The position numbers and the translations under genes are program-made. DNA of 64,000 nucleotides, taken from the NCBI GenBank assembly GCA_905147135.1, contig LR990041.1:21621712-21685711 (forward strand), written 5' to 3'. This DNA comes from Blastobasis lacticolella. Taxonomy: Eukaryota; Arthropoda; Insecta; Lepidoptera; Blastobasidae. This document shows positions 51,431-62,329 of the stretch, piece by piece. The notes beneath the pieces were generated by a model. That model saw only the letters and a program-made list of their open reading frames with translations. It did no database searches and was not told the DNA's origin. The number at the start of each line of letters is the position of its first letter. The stretch's first letter is position 1.

Positions 51431-52798
51431 TTCTGATAGTCTAAGTCAAATTCAAATTCAATTCAAAAATCATTTACTCAAATTTGGTTTCGACGAAACA
51501 CTTATGAACGTCACAATATAACAGTAAAAACACTTAAATGTAGATCTTAAATACTAATTTCTACATACAAATTTAAATATAATAATAATCCATGTCGATA
51601 AAATTAAAAAATGATAATAATTATCATAACAATAATTCATAATCACACAATAATAATGTCAATATAAAAATAATATTTGTAATAAATAATGTCAGAATTT
51701 ATCTTCATCATATTAATATACATACGACAAGGAGCTACTGGGAAAGGATCAGATCTCACCAAAACAAACTTGCCCAAATGTTGAAAGAACCACCTAAAAT
51801 AAGGCGCCTGAAGAGGCTGCACTTATGGGATAACATAATATGACCTGTCTTATGTAGCTAATAAAGGCAACCCAACACTGGAAGGGATAGCCTAACATGC
51901 CATGCCATCGTTGATAACAACTGCTTATAGTCTAAGGACTGATCGCATGTTCGCAAAAAGCATATATAAAAAAAAAAAAATTAATATACAGAATAATAAT
52001 AACAATGTCGAAAACTAATAATAATAATAATAAATAATTATGAATTATTTCATAGCCATGGATTTTTGTCATTAATATAGTCTTTTACACAATAATATCC
52101 TTTATTTAAAAGTCTACTTTTAATGAAGTTTTTAAACTTGTCGAAGGGAAGCTTCTGAATATCCTCAGGAACTTTGTTGAAAAACAACACACTGTTCCCC
52201 ACCCAGGATGCACTCTGCACTCTCTGCAATCTAAAGCGGTCAGTTACCAGCATATTTCCATTTCTTGTGCTATAATGGTGAGTGTTTGCCACTCTTAAGC
52301 GATCGCATTGCCTTTTATACATATAAATAAGATTGCAATATATGTATTGTGAGGTCACTGTAAGAATATTTATTTACTTAAATAGATTCCTCAGCGAGAC
52401 CCGGGGACTTAATTTATAAATTGTAAGTATGGCTTTTTTTTGCAGAATAAATATATCCTGTATGTCGGCTGCGGAACCCCACAGCAGTAAACCATAAGAC
52501 ATAATGCTGTGGAAATAACTATAGTATACCATCCGAGCAGTTTCCAGGTCAGTGATTCTGCGAATTCTTTTTATTGCAAAAATAGCCGAATTTAATCTGC
52601 GCGATAGAGCCGTTAAGTGTTCTTTCCACTGTAACTTGCTATCTAGTGTGATGCCCCAAAAAACAGTAGAATCCGAAAATTTAACAACTTCGTTGTTTAT
52701 CTCAGGTGTAATATTTTCGGTCTTTACGTTTGGCATGTTGAATAACACGCATTTTGTCTTTGCAGTATTTAGGAGCAAATTATTTGCAATGAACCATA
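51431..52798 (-). mobile_element. Jockey/CR1-like LINE, 3' half, cut by the LOA-type LINE
   Basis: Minus frame from about 52800 to 52374 carries the RT palm end and thumb (FIANNLLLNTAKTKCVLF, ITLDSKLQWKEHL). 52358-52050 carries the C-terminal domain (LRVANTHHYSTRNGNMLV, VPEDIQKLPFDKFKNFIKSR). The tail AATTCAAATTTGA-like repeats is at 51440-51470. The upstream RT is cut off at 52798, where the TCTA tail of the next element begins. Confidence 0.75.
51723..51979 (+). mobile_element. Poly(A) retroposon, 257 bp, with 11-bp target duplication
   Basis: Flanked by ATTAATATACA at 51712-51722 and 51980-51990, ending in about 13 A. The plus strand reads in one frame like the end of a LINE or SINE body (RIRSHQNKLAQMLKEPPKIR). 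It sits in the 3' UTR of the minus-strand LINE. Confidence 0.7.
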
Positions 52799-52885
52799 GA
52801 TAGATAGATAGATGTATCCGGGCCGTTTTCCGCATTCAGGCGAACTTGCGCCCATTCTGCGTGGATATGGTATACTCCAGGATAC

Positions 52886-55257
52886 CCTATTGTTCCTGCC
52901 ATCCTAACTCCTCCAGGAAACGTAGTAACCCTTTCAGTTTTACAAACGTCTCTGGAAGGGTCTGTGGCTGTCCGAGATGTTCATGCCTGTATGATGCCAC
53001 CCCCTCGCATGTCTGCAGGATGTGTGCTGCTGGCTGAGGCTCTGCACAAGGGGCTGTCGGTGAGACCTATGGTAAAGAGGTGTTTATTAAATGGACCGTG
53101 TCCCGTTAAAGCTCCGGTTACCAGACGGAGTTGCTTTTTGGTTAGTTTTAAGAGCCTTTTAGAGAGGGATGGGTTAATTTTCGGTAGAGCCTCCTTGGCT
53201 TGCCTGCATTCCTCTAGTGATGACCAGAGTTGATTATGTTTTACCTTAATTCTGTCCACCAGATGTTTACGGGTCCATGCAAATGGCATAGGTAGAATTG
53301 GTTCCGGGCCTGTGGGCTTCGTACTTGAGCCTCTTCTGGCCAACTCGTCAGCTGCATCATTCACCCTCGATCCGCTGTGTCCTTTAATCCATTGTAGGGT
53401 TATAGGATTTGTTTTACATACCTCATTTAAACACTTGCGACAGTCGAGTAGAAGCCCTGAGGTTATGTTGTTGTTTTCAAGGGCCAGGAGTACTGCCCTG
53501 CTGTCTGATAGGATCCTAATAGGCTGTTGTTCTACCTTCTTGTCTCGCACCGGGTGTGTGGCTAGGATGATTCCCATGCACTCCGCTTGAAAGATCGTAT
53601 TGTACTTACCCAGTGGGGCAGCTATTTTGATGTTTAGGTCTTCAGAGAAAACTCCGCAACCTGTACCTGAGTCTGTCTTGGACCCGTCAGTAAAGATCCT
53701 TACTTCCCGTATGTTTTGACCCTCCTTCGGGTCCTCGTACAGTTGGATCTTGTACTTCTTGACCGTTTCTACCTGCTTTGATATTCGGTCGCTAATGGCC
53801 TCCATCATTGGTTCCCTTTTTGTTTCATCATAGTAAAGTTCCGTATGCGGGAACGGCACTTTGTCCAATAGTTTTGAGTGTTTTAAACGTACAATAGCTA
53901 TTGCTGCCTCTTGTTGTACGTGAAGGTGAAGTGGTGTAAGGTTCAGCATAGCCTCCAGGGCTGCAGTTGGGGTTGTCCTCATGCATCCGCTAACTGCCAT
54001 GCAGGCTAGCCTTTGTAGTTTTTGTAATTTTGCTATAGTGGTGGATTGTTTGGTCTTAGTCCACCATACCACTGCTCCGTAGCAGAACATAGACCTAATC
54101 ACTGTTTTGTATAGCCACATTATGATTTTGGGGGATAGTCCCCAGGTCTTCCCTATCAACCTCCTGCATTGCCAGAAGGATATTGTAGCTTTGTTGTACC
54201 TTGATTCAATGTGGTTGTTCCAGTTTAATTTGTTATCAAGTATTACTCCTAGATATTTTACCTCCGTTGATAGAGTAAGTTGTGTTTTAAAGAGACTTGG
54301 TAGTCTATAATTACCTAAAAGCCGTTTATTCGTAAACATTACCATCTCTGTCTTCGTTGGATTGACTGAGAGTCCATACTCATTACACCACTGTTCCACC
54401 ATTTTCAGAGCCCTCTGTGTAACTCCAGTGACGGTGTCCGCGTTATTTCCAGTAATGAGTATGGCCAGATCGTCAGCACACCTACTGTGAAAAAATAGTT
54501 AGAGTTTAGTTTAGATATTAGTGTGTTAGCCACCAAATTCCATAGTAAAGGCGACAGGACTCCACCTTGTGGGCATCCTCTTGCCACTGACACCTGTTTG
54601 TTAGGATTGCTATCTAGTTGAATTACTCTTTTGCTAAGCATGTTCTCTATCCATCCCGAGATAGTTGTCGGGACATTGTGTTTGTTTAATGCGTTTTTAA
54701 TACTTTTAAAATTTGTTTTATCAAAGGCCCCCTCTATATCTATAAAAGTACCTAAGCATATTGCTTTATTTTGAATTGCATTTTCGATTTTTCCGACTAC
54801 TGCGTGTAGTGCCGATTCTGTAGATTTACCCTTTGTATATGCATGTTGATTTTTGTGCAAGGGGTGTTTTATGAGTGCCTTATCTCTAATCTCCTTGTCG
54901 CACAGGCGTTCGAGAGTCTTAAGGAGGAAGGAGGTAAGACTGATAGGTCTGAACGATTTTGTATCGGTGTAATCACTTTTTCCTGGTTTTGGTATAAAGG
55001 TGACTCTTACCTTCCGCCATTTATTCGGTATATATCTGTGAGCCAAACATGCTCTTAATATATCCGTCAGCAGGTGTGTCGTGCTTTCGCCCGCCCATTG
55101 TAGAAGTCCAGGAAATATTTCGTCTGGCCCTGCCGCTTTAAATGTTTGGAAACTGTTAATGGCCCACTTTACTGACTCACTGGTAACTACTTCACCTGCG
55201 ATTTTCCAGTCCTCTGCGTTGGGTGTGTATACTTCCTCGGTGATGTCGTTGCAATAG
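52886..55257 (-). pseudogene. ORF2, RT and RNase H part, of the LOA-type LINE
   Basis: RT N-terminal region (WKIAGEVVTSESVKWAINSF, FKAAGPDEIFPGLLQW), KVRVTFIPKPGKSDY, SFRPISL, CLGTFIDIEGAFDKT, ARGCPQGGVLSPLLWNL. A frame break near 54490 puts the catalytic box in the next frame as CADDLAI (Cys for the usual Tyr of YADD). The thumb is YGLSVNPTKTEMVMF, then KYLGVILDNKLNW. RNase H: REVRIFTDGSKTDSGTG, ILSDSRAVLLALEN, QWIKGHSGSRVNDAADELA (D, E, D, H positions present). After a frame break near 53040 comes a Cys/His end (CAEPQ...H...C) and a stop at 52886. Confidence 0.8.
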
Positions 55258-55263
55258 TAATAC

Positions 55264-55962
55264 TGGCTAGTCCAACATTAACACCAGTAACGGACCTCTG
55301 GTGTCGCACTCGATCGGCCGGTGGTGCGAGGCTACGTTCGCGTACGGAGTAGGTCTGAACGCCTCTAAGGTCGAAACCGGTCTAGGTGAATTCGGCAAGG
55401 ATACTTCGATGGGAGCCTCGGGAGTCGAGAGACTCTAAACAATGTGATATTTATAGTCCTGCTTCTGATTGCGGCGGGGCGTCGAAGCCGTTTGGTCCTT
55501 GCTGGACCGGACTTAGCAGTTCGCTATCGAGGCTCGGAATAGTCTGAAGACGACTTCCGTTCCTGGCGGGGTGTTGTACGCAGCAGAGCAGCGCTGCTGT
55601 GATCTGTTGAGACTCGGCCCCTGGCTAGGTGATTCGTCCGAGGACGATGTGTATAGTTTGGTATTGTTCAATACACGAAATCTATTCTAAAAACGTCTAT
55701 TCAATTGAAATTACGACTTTGCACCACTACGAAGCTATTTTTGTGTTAAAACCAAAGCACGGGTGCAATGTAGTTATCAATTGAATAGACTTTTTTTTAT
55801 AAGTTTGCAAGCCGTGTAAATACACGAATGCATCTTTGTTGCAAGCCGTGTTACAGTTGAGCATGATGTGTTTCGAACTGTATTTATGTTATGAATGTTC
55901 AATGCACGAACTCTCCTAATTATTAACCCTAGAATGGGCATTACATAAAAAAATACTGTACA
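55264..55962 (+). rRNA. 28S rRNA 3'-end-like segment inside the LINE (pseudogene)
   Basis: About 55290-55690 is GC-rich and contains GTCTGAACGCCTCTAAGGTC, a signature of the 3' domain of eukaryotic 28S rRNA, surrounded by GAATTCGGCAAGGATACTTC and further non-coding, structured sequence. 55695-55962 is AT-rich with a 14-bp inverted pair (GTCTATTCAATTGA at 55695-55708, complement at 55777-55790) and may be spacer. It separates the endonuclease from the RT of the minus-strand LINE; a possible TAATAC duplication lies at 55258-55263 and 55963-55968. Not a working rRNA gene. Confidence 0.6.
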
Positions 55963-55984
55963 TAATACAAACGAGTTGTTTATA

Positions 55985-57205
55985 TTGTGGATTTTACAAC
56001 CGGGGAAGTGTGTTTGTAGCAGGGTTTCTTCCGACTCCTCAGCAGTGCTTGTCATTGTATTGTCTGGTTTGTGCAGTACACCTTGCTGTGTTTCCATAGG
56101 TTTGGATAAGACTTTCCTAACCCGATTTGCCTGTTCGTTGGATTCGATGTTGGTACAGTACTTTTTCCATGTGGTGTACTTCATGTATCTGATTTCTTTT
56201 TTGTACTTTGCTTTTTCGTCTTTGTATAGTTCCCAGTCTTCCTCAGATCTAGTGTTCATTGCTCTGTTGAACCGTTGTCTCACCTTTTTCCTAATTCTAT
56301 CTAATTTAGGACCCCACCACGGTTGCTGTTTGGCGGTGGGATTGGAGACTCCTGGTTTGGGACAGCTGTTATGATAGCAGTTAATGATTAGATTTGTTAG
56401 TTGTTCTACATGTTTTTCTATTTGTTGTGTCTCGGTTAATTTCAATGGCTTACTCATGCGTTTAGCCTCTTCCTCAACCAGAGCTTTGTATGTATTAATA
56501 TTTGTCTTTCGCGGGTTTCTACGTAGTACCGTGTTAGTATTAGCTATATTTAGATCGTACAGAATCCACCTGTGGTCTGAGCAGGATGCCTCAGAAGAGA
56601 CTCTCCAGTTCTTTATTAGTTTGGCCGCGTTTTCTGTAGCTAGTGTTAGATCAATTATCGTTTGACTTCTTTTGTTTACAAAGGTCGGTTCTGCACCGTT
56701 GTTAATAATTAGCAGGTTAGTTGTGAACAGGTATTCAACTAGAAGTTTACCTCTGTTATTTTCGTTCTTCATCCCCCATAATGGATGATGTGCATTTGCG
56801 TCCGTCCCAACAATGAGCTCCAGCTTCGATTCCTCGCACCATTTTACCAGCTGGATTAGCTCATTAGGTGGCGGGTCGTCCTGTTCTGGCATGTAGACTG
56901 ATGCAATGACCATGTCCTGCTGATTGGGATCGAGTTTGTTGGTTATCCTTATAGCTGTTAGGTCTCTGGAACAGTAGTTAAGGAGTTGTTGTGCATGTAT
57001 ATTGTTACTAGTGTATATGCATGTTCTGGGTGATTCAGTCGAATTGTATATCTTACCTCCTGTATGTAGGAGACCGCATATGCGGTCCGCCCTTACCCAT
57101 GGCTCTTGGATTAGGGCGATGGTGGTGTTGTGGACCTCCAGCTATTTGCGTAGTTGAGCCGTGGCGGTTTGACTATGATGGAGGTTGATTTGGATGATAT
57201 TGATA
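55985..57205 (-). pseudogene. ORF2, endonuclease part, of the LOA-type LINE
   Basis: AP-endonuclease-like region: INIIQINLHHSQTATAQL (start), then a TAG at 57142-57144, then ALIQEPWVRAD (catalytic Glu), MVIASVYMPEQDDPP, ELIVGTDANAHHPLWG (Asp/Asn motif), RSQTIIDLTLA and SCSDHRWI (Ser-Asp-His). All four motif groups are present. The frame runs on through a basic linker and HFPGC into the inserted sequence at 55962. The nonsense codon near the start would remove the whole enzyme. Confidence 0.8.
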
Positions 57206-57211
57206 TGGGGG

Positions 57212-58744
57212 TTAAGCGAAGTCAGCGCCATCATCCATAAGCGCTTTCTCCTCCTCGTCCAGGCTCATGTCGCCTAGGTTGCGGGTGCATTCGTCGTCGC
57301 TGCCGCTGGATCCCGGTATGGCGGTATCCATCGGCAGCGCCGACGGTGTCAGTAGCAATGGCTCTGGCTGGAGTGTTGTAGGGCCTGGGGCGGCCACCGT
57401 ATCCGTCACTACGATTGGGCCAAGTTTCTCCGTCTGTGCCGGTGGGGTGTCCTGCTTCTCCTCCTCTTCGGCTCTTCCCGCCGGGCGCTCCGAAAACTTC
57501 CCCCCCACGACCTGAAACTTCACGTAGACTGACCCCAGACAGAAGCACAGCCTACGTTCTCTCTCCAGCAGTGTGGGGACGATAGCTTCCGGGACGCTGA
57601 CCACGACGAAGGTGTTCCCCGTCTGCACGTCGACTTTGTGAACTCGCCAGGTGTCCACTTGTGCCCAATCGTTTTGGTAACGAAGTGTTTTACCTATGAG
57701 TTTAGCATCAGGCCATTCACCGGGTACCAGTATTCCGCAGCGAACGCGTCGTTGGAGCTCATGTTCTTCTTTTACACAGATGGTATCCCCACTGCTCAGG
57801 ATGACGTTCTGTAGTGTGTTCCTAACCCATTCCTTGGCTTCGGTACTAAGACACCACAGCTTCAGATTACCATCCGTGTAAATTGGTTTCCCTTGGAAGC
57901 CCGGGCCTAGCCTCATGTTGTTGCTCGCTGCCTCCATTATCTTCTGGCAGAGTAGTTTTTCCACCTCAGTGGCTTGTTCCCGGCCCAGATGGTTTTTCTG
58001 GTTGGTGATCCCTACCACCAAGTTAGGCTTCGCTGCATCAGCGTAGCTACCAGGCTGTGGTCTACGTGGAGTCGCATACTTCAGCCGTTTAGGACCCTCC
58101 CTCGGCGTGATGGTCTCGTCGAGACGGTTCCTCTTGACTGGGGTCTGCGCCTCCCCGTGACCAACAATACCTTGCAGCGCAGTTCCAGGGTTCCTGCATG
58201 GCCGGTACGCCTTTGGAGGCGGTCTGCTTACCGCAGGATGAGTTGCCTCACCTGTGGCCGGCAGCCCAGCGTCCTTGGACGTCCCAGGTTGCGGTTCCCC
58301 TTCACTGGAAAGAGATTCAAGGCGTCTGCGTTCTTTTGCCCTCTTCTTCTTGCTGGGCCTCACTTTACGGGTCCCTTCAGCCACGTTGGCTGGTACCCGC
58401 GGGGCCACCAGAGTCCATCCCTCGTCCATTGGGTCGGGCTTTGGTTGTTGTTTTTGAGTTGTGGTCACCTGGCTCGGCGTCGCTTCACTAGGCCCAGCAG
58501 CAGAGTTGTCTGCCCCTGTGTTCCCAGCTACTGCCACTCCGGCCGGAACCTCAACTACGACGGTGGGGCCACCCGTACCGGCCGGCCCTGGTCCCAGGGA
58601 TTTCTCCGTGGAACCAACACCCACCGGTATGGGGCCCGCAGGCCGCCTGTCACGTGTCGGAGGCTTACCTCCGTTTCCGCGCTGTCCCTGCGCGTGCTTA
58701 TTTTTGGATGTTAAGTTTGGTTGGTTGCATTTTCCGGTATACAT
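57212..58744 (-). CDS. ORF1 protein of the LOA-type LINE (DUF4780-like)
   Basis: Intact frame of 510 codons from an ATG at 58744. N-terminal half: Gly/Pro/Ala-rich, basic, low complexity (KVRPSKKKRAKERRRLESLS). From about residue 250: SYADAAKPNLVVGI, an acidic/hydrophobic core with GNLKLWCLSTEAKEWVRNTL and RCGILVPGEWPDAKLIGKTL, matching the DUF4780 type of ORF1 nucleic-acid-binding domain. The C-terminus is acidic (MSLDEEEKALMDDGADFA). No CCHC knuckle was seen. It ends a few bases before ORF2. High GC content sets it apart from its surroundings. Its role would be RNP formation. Confidence 0.8.
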   Translation of the reverse strand: MYTGKCNQPNLTSKNKHAQGQRGNGGKPPTRDRRPAGPIPVGVGSTEKSLGPGPAGTGGPTVVVEVPAGVAVAGNTGADNSAAGPSEATPSQVTTTQKQQPKPDPMDEGWTLVAPRVPANVAEGTRKVRPSKKKRAKERRRLESLSSEGEPQPGTSKDAGLPATGEATHPAVSRPPPKAYRPCRNPGTALQGIVGHGEAQTPVKRNRLDETITPREGPKRLKYATPRRPQPGSYADAAKPNLVVGITNQKNHLGREQATEVEKLLCQKIMEAASNNMRLGPGFQGKPIYTDGNLKLWCLSTEAKEWVRNTLQNVILSSGDTICVKEEHELQRRVRCGILVPGEWPDAKLIGKTLRYQNDWAQVDTWRVHKVDVQTGNTFVVVSVPEAIVPTLLERERRLCFCLGSVYVKFQVVGGKFSERPAGRAEEEEKQDTPPAQTEKLGPIVVTDTVAAPGPTTLQPEPLLLTPSALPMDTAIPGSSGSDDECTRNLGDMSLDEEEKALMDDGADFA

Positions 58745-59480
58745 AATGGAGTGTTATTGGTTTTCATCCTTCCGGCTTCCCACCCGCCACGGAGCCCGAA
58801 CCTGGGGTGCCCTTTTTAAGCAGCACCAGGACTACCGGAAGAATATAGGGACGAAGAGTTGGGAGTCATGCGCGACATCGACAGCTCGTAGTGTCCAGCT
58901 TGCTGGGCCGTACACCCTGGCCATCTCAGCATGGCCGCCCCCATCCCGTATGGGACCCCCCCCCTCGCCGGCAGACCATTAAGTGGAATCCACAGCCGAT
59001 TGATCCTGAGTGGCTAGCCCAAGACCGCCCGTTTGAGAGGAACTCCAGACCAAAGAGGCGTGTTGCGATCAGCGTGCACAACCGCCGGCCCTCCTCACGC
59101 TCAGCCACCAGGATTCCTTCATCCCCCCGTACGGGTCTCCACGCACGGCACAAACACGTGGGTGGTACGGTTCTACCCGTCGCTAGCCCGCATAATAAAT
59201 TATACGGTGGCGAATCGGGCCCGTGACTGTTGTGCCACGAATCAGTCACAGTTTAAAGAGCTGCTGGGCAACACCTATTTGATGGCGGTGTTTGTTCGCC
59301 ATGTCGTGGGGTCGTCATCGGGATTTCTGTGTCTTTTCATGGGGTACTCACGCAGCTGAGATACCCCAACACTCCCTGTTGGCCCTACCGCCTCGGTCCG
59401 GGACTGCTTATTTCGGTTTCCCTTTATTCGCAGCTGTCCTGCATACTACAGGACTGTTCACTATCCGCCACCTGTGACCC
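58745..59480 (-). other. Probable 5' UTR and internal promoter region of the LOA-type LINE
   Basis: GC-rich non-coding sequence continuous in composition with ORF1. Its outer boundary near 59480 is estimated from the fall in GC content. Confidence 0.45.
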
Positions 59481-59639
59481 GGTAGGTAGGTATTAGTACA
59501 TAAGACATGTTTAAAAAAAAGAATTAACGTAGGCTCTGTGGGTTTCTTGCCGTTTCTTTCCCCCACGGAGAACCACCTTGGAAGCGGCTTTAATTTTAAT
59601 TTTCCTTCCTCTCCCACACATGGTGTCTCCTGTCTGCGC

Positions 59640-59866
59640 TAGGGTAGGGGTAGGGTAGTAGTTAGAGCAGGGGTAGGGTAGGGTAGGAGTAAGATAGCGG
59701 TAAGGTAGTATAGGGTGGGGTAGGGGTAAGATAGTGGTAGGGTCGGGGTAAGATAGTGGTAGGGTAGGGGTAAGGTAGTGGTAGGGTAGGGTTAAGGCAA
59801 TGGTAAGATAGGGTAGGGGTAAGGTAGCGATAGGGTAGGGATAGGATAGAGTAGGGTGGGAGCGAC
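59640..59866. repeat. G-rich minisatellite (GGTAGGGTA-type)
   Basis: About 225 bp of irregular GGTAGGG, GGGTAAGATAGTGG and related words on the plus strand, all Gs on one strand. There are many G-runs of three or more, so quadruplex formation is possible. It is not the regular TTAGG telomere repeat. Confidence 0.85.
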
Positions 59867-60084
59867 TACCTATCACATGCAGCATGTGTGATGCACGCTC
59901 ACTTAAAAGTCTGTCTGGCGGTGGCGTGGGGGCCGGGTCGCTCTTTTCCCTCAAATATGGTTGAATTGGACGATAGCTGGGCCCTGCGTTATACTCGTGA
60001 ACGGGTGCTGCCTTGGTGGACTGGCTTACTCTTGCTGTAGTTTTAGGTGGTTTTTCTTAATTATACTAGACATACCTATATAAC

Positions 60085-60292
60085 ATAATATAGCGTTCCG
60101 GCTCTGCCTGGCATTGTCGAGCACGGTTCGGTCGTGGTTGGCGAGGAATACGTTTATCTACGGCCATAGGGCGGTCAGCGTGTCACTGTGTGTTTCCTTC
60201 CTACTTTCCTATCCCCCTCCTTTTTGACGATTGAAAGAAATATTTAATGTCCTAATCAATAAAGAAATTATGAATTTTGAATTTCGAATTCT
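60085..60292 (+). repeat. Dispersed repeat (CCGGCTCTGCCTGG), copy 2
   Basis: CGTTCCGGCTCTGCCTGGCA through TTGACGATTGAAAGAAATAT, ending in TGAATTTTGAATTTCGAATT. Inverted partner at 43008-43222. Confidence 0.75.
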
Positions 60293-60499
60293 ACCCATGA
60301 AACTGAACAACTTTCCCCAAGAAACATACCCGCGGAAATGACTTTATAATTTCGCTACCTAAAATAAATAATAAATTGCGACGCGCAATGTACATCGTAC
60401 GGCGCACGCCTCTCGCTCGCCCACGTGAGCTCCTCCAACTCCAACTCCTCCAACTCGGCCAACTCCATTCGTTGTAGCTCCTCAGTTCCAGGACGCACC

Positions 60500-61215
60500 G
60501 CTTGCCATCTCTGAGAGCATACATATCCTAGGTGTCGACATCTCCAGTGACGTCCAGTTTCGCAGTCACCTGGAAGAAAAGGTTAAGCTCGCTTCTAAAA
60601 AGCTGGGTGTGCTTAACAGGTCTAAGCAATTTTTCACACCAGGGCAACGACTTCTCCTTTACAAGGCTCAAGTCAGACCCCATTTGGAGTATTGCTCTCA
60701 TCTATGGGCGGGGAGCACCGGCATAAAGGCTTGGTCCCTGTGACTCGATCCAAAGGCGCGCTGTGAGAATTGTCGATTATACCATGCTCACAAGTGGTAT
60801 TGAGCCGCTGAGCCAGCGGAGGGATTTCGACTCCCTTTGTGTGTTCTACCGCTTGTTCAACGGTGTTTGTACTGAAGAACTGTTTGACATGATGCCTACA
60901 GCTACGTTCTATCATCGCACCGCTCGCCACCGACAGGGAGTTCATCCTCACACCTTGGAGCCAAATTGGTCGCGAACTGTGCGGTTTCAAAGGAACTTTC
61001 TCCCACACACTAAGGTTGTGGAATGTACTACCTGGACAGGTTTTCCCTGGAGAGTACAACATAGAGTTCTTCAAGAAAGGGGTTAAAAGGTTTTTACGGG
61101 GTCAGGAACGCGTGGGTGATGCCCCTGGTATTGCAAGCGTCCATAGGCTGCGGTGACTGCTTGCCATCGGGCAGACCGTAAGCTTGTTTGCCACCTTGGT
61201 GGTATAAAAAAAATA
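60500..61215 (+). mobile_element. CR1/Jockey-type LINE, RT C-terminal part and 3' tail
   Basis: ESIHILGVDISSDVQFRSHL (YLGV/D thumb motif), YKAQVRPHLEYCSHLWAGS, then after frame changes DFDSLCVFYRLFNGVCTEEL and RTVRFQRNFLPHT, the usual C-terminal segment. The tail GGTGATGCCCCTGGTATTGC, CCATAGGCTGCGGTGACTGC and TTGGTGGTATAAAAAAAATA follows. Frame breaks near 60740 and 61030. Dead. Confidence 0.75.
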
Positions 61216-61219
61216 ACGT

Positions 61220-62325
61220 GACCAGTGGCCACTGACCCTGCGCGGCTGGCCGGCCAGCACGATTTACATTGCGTGCTTTTACTTAAAGTGCATTTATTTC
61301 AACTTAAATTTGAACTTTGAGTGTCTAAATTAATTATGCTGTATCGATACTTGATATTTTTAGTTCAAAAATATAAACTTTTTTTTTTATGAATCTCGAT
61401 TTCTGCCTAAACTATGAGTTTCCGCGGGTATGTTTCTTTGGGAAAGTTGTTCAGTTTCGTGGCTAGAATATGAGGTTTCAATTAATGCTAGCGGTCTTTT
61501 TACACCCTGTATAAGTATAAATGAACCCTACCATATTAAATATAATGGCGGAGTCTCTTGTGCCACAAACTTATTTGACCCGGTGACAGCGTCGCTGTTG
61601 TTGGCAATGACATATTATTTCAATATGGCAACACTTAGTTCCAGTTTTGGCCACCGGTTTTTAGCACTGAAATAGACGTCAGTCATCAATCTCAACAATA
61701 CAAAATTGTTGTAACGTAATGTCTTAAATATAAATTTCTAAACAGTAATAATTGGGATTCGTCAATTACAAATCCAACCTTCAAATTTATCATTTTACCT
61801 CCTTTAAAATTATACCACTTTTGTTGTTGTAGAATTCTTTAACGATTTAACACATTTACAAGTTTTAATTGATATATTGACTGCTTTGAAACTACATTAT
61901 ATAACGATATTATTGTTATTGATTAATTTGTATACTCATCTGTTATCTATTTTTATCTATAATAATATTACTTCCGCGAAAACAAAATCAACGGCATTAT
62001 GCCGCTGGTGCAAAGTCACATCGTGCGCATATTTGTAAGACAGCCAAATAAAAAATAAGCAGATGGCGTGTATTGAATTTGATTGAACATACCAACTAAT
62101 CATGGCCGGTTAATGATGTAGCAATAAACACTGAAATATTTATTGGAAATGCTAAAAATATAAGTTTTACAAGTAATACATGATATTTCTTATACTTTAC
62201 GGAAAAAAGATACTCCATTCTTGTTTTTGGTAACTGTTTATCGGAATTGGTGCATGTGTTTCCTACGCAACACGGCATTCTTAGATTGCAAAGTAACGAC
62301 CATTCGTATACGTGGCCAAAACGCC
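61220..62325. other. No gene seen
   Basis: AT-rich with chance open frames, including two on opposite strands at 61430-61675 and 62096-62356 that show no convincing similarity. Confidence 0.4.
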
Positions 62326-62329
62326 ACAA

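Larger units (their letters stand above)
52799..59480 (-). mobile_element. Nearly full-length LOA/I-group LINE
   Basis: Minus order: 5' UTR (about 59480-58745), ORF1 (58744-57212), ORF2 endonuclease (57205-55985), RT, RNase H and Cys-His end (55257-52886), 3' UTR and a (TCTA)n tail at 52797-52813. RNase H after RT and a DUF4780-like ORF1 point to the LOA/I group. ORF2 has a nonsense codon near 57142, frame breaks near 54490 and 53040, and an rRNA-like insertion at 55264-55962, so it is inactive. Confidence 0.85.

Noticed and set aside
57974..58982. Plus-strand frames opposite ORF1 of the LOA-type LINE
   Set aside because: They mirror the GC-rich antisense of a well-supported minus-strand ORF1 and have no similarity.
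59640..59866. Interstitial telomere repeat (TTAGG)n
   Set aside because: The unit is GGTAG/GGGTA and irregular; no run of TTAGG is present.
62201..62278. First exon of a THAP-type protein on the minus strand (MPCCVGNTCTN, donor GTAAAG)
   Set aside because: Only two or three Cys positions fit and no second exon was found; too weak to annotate.
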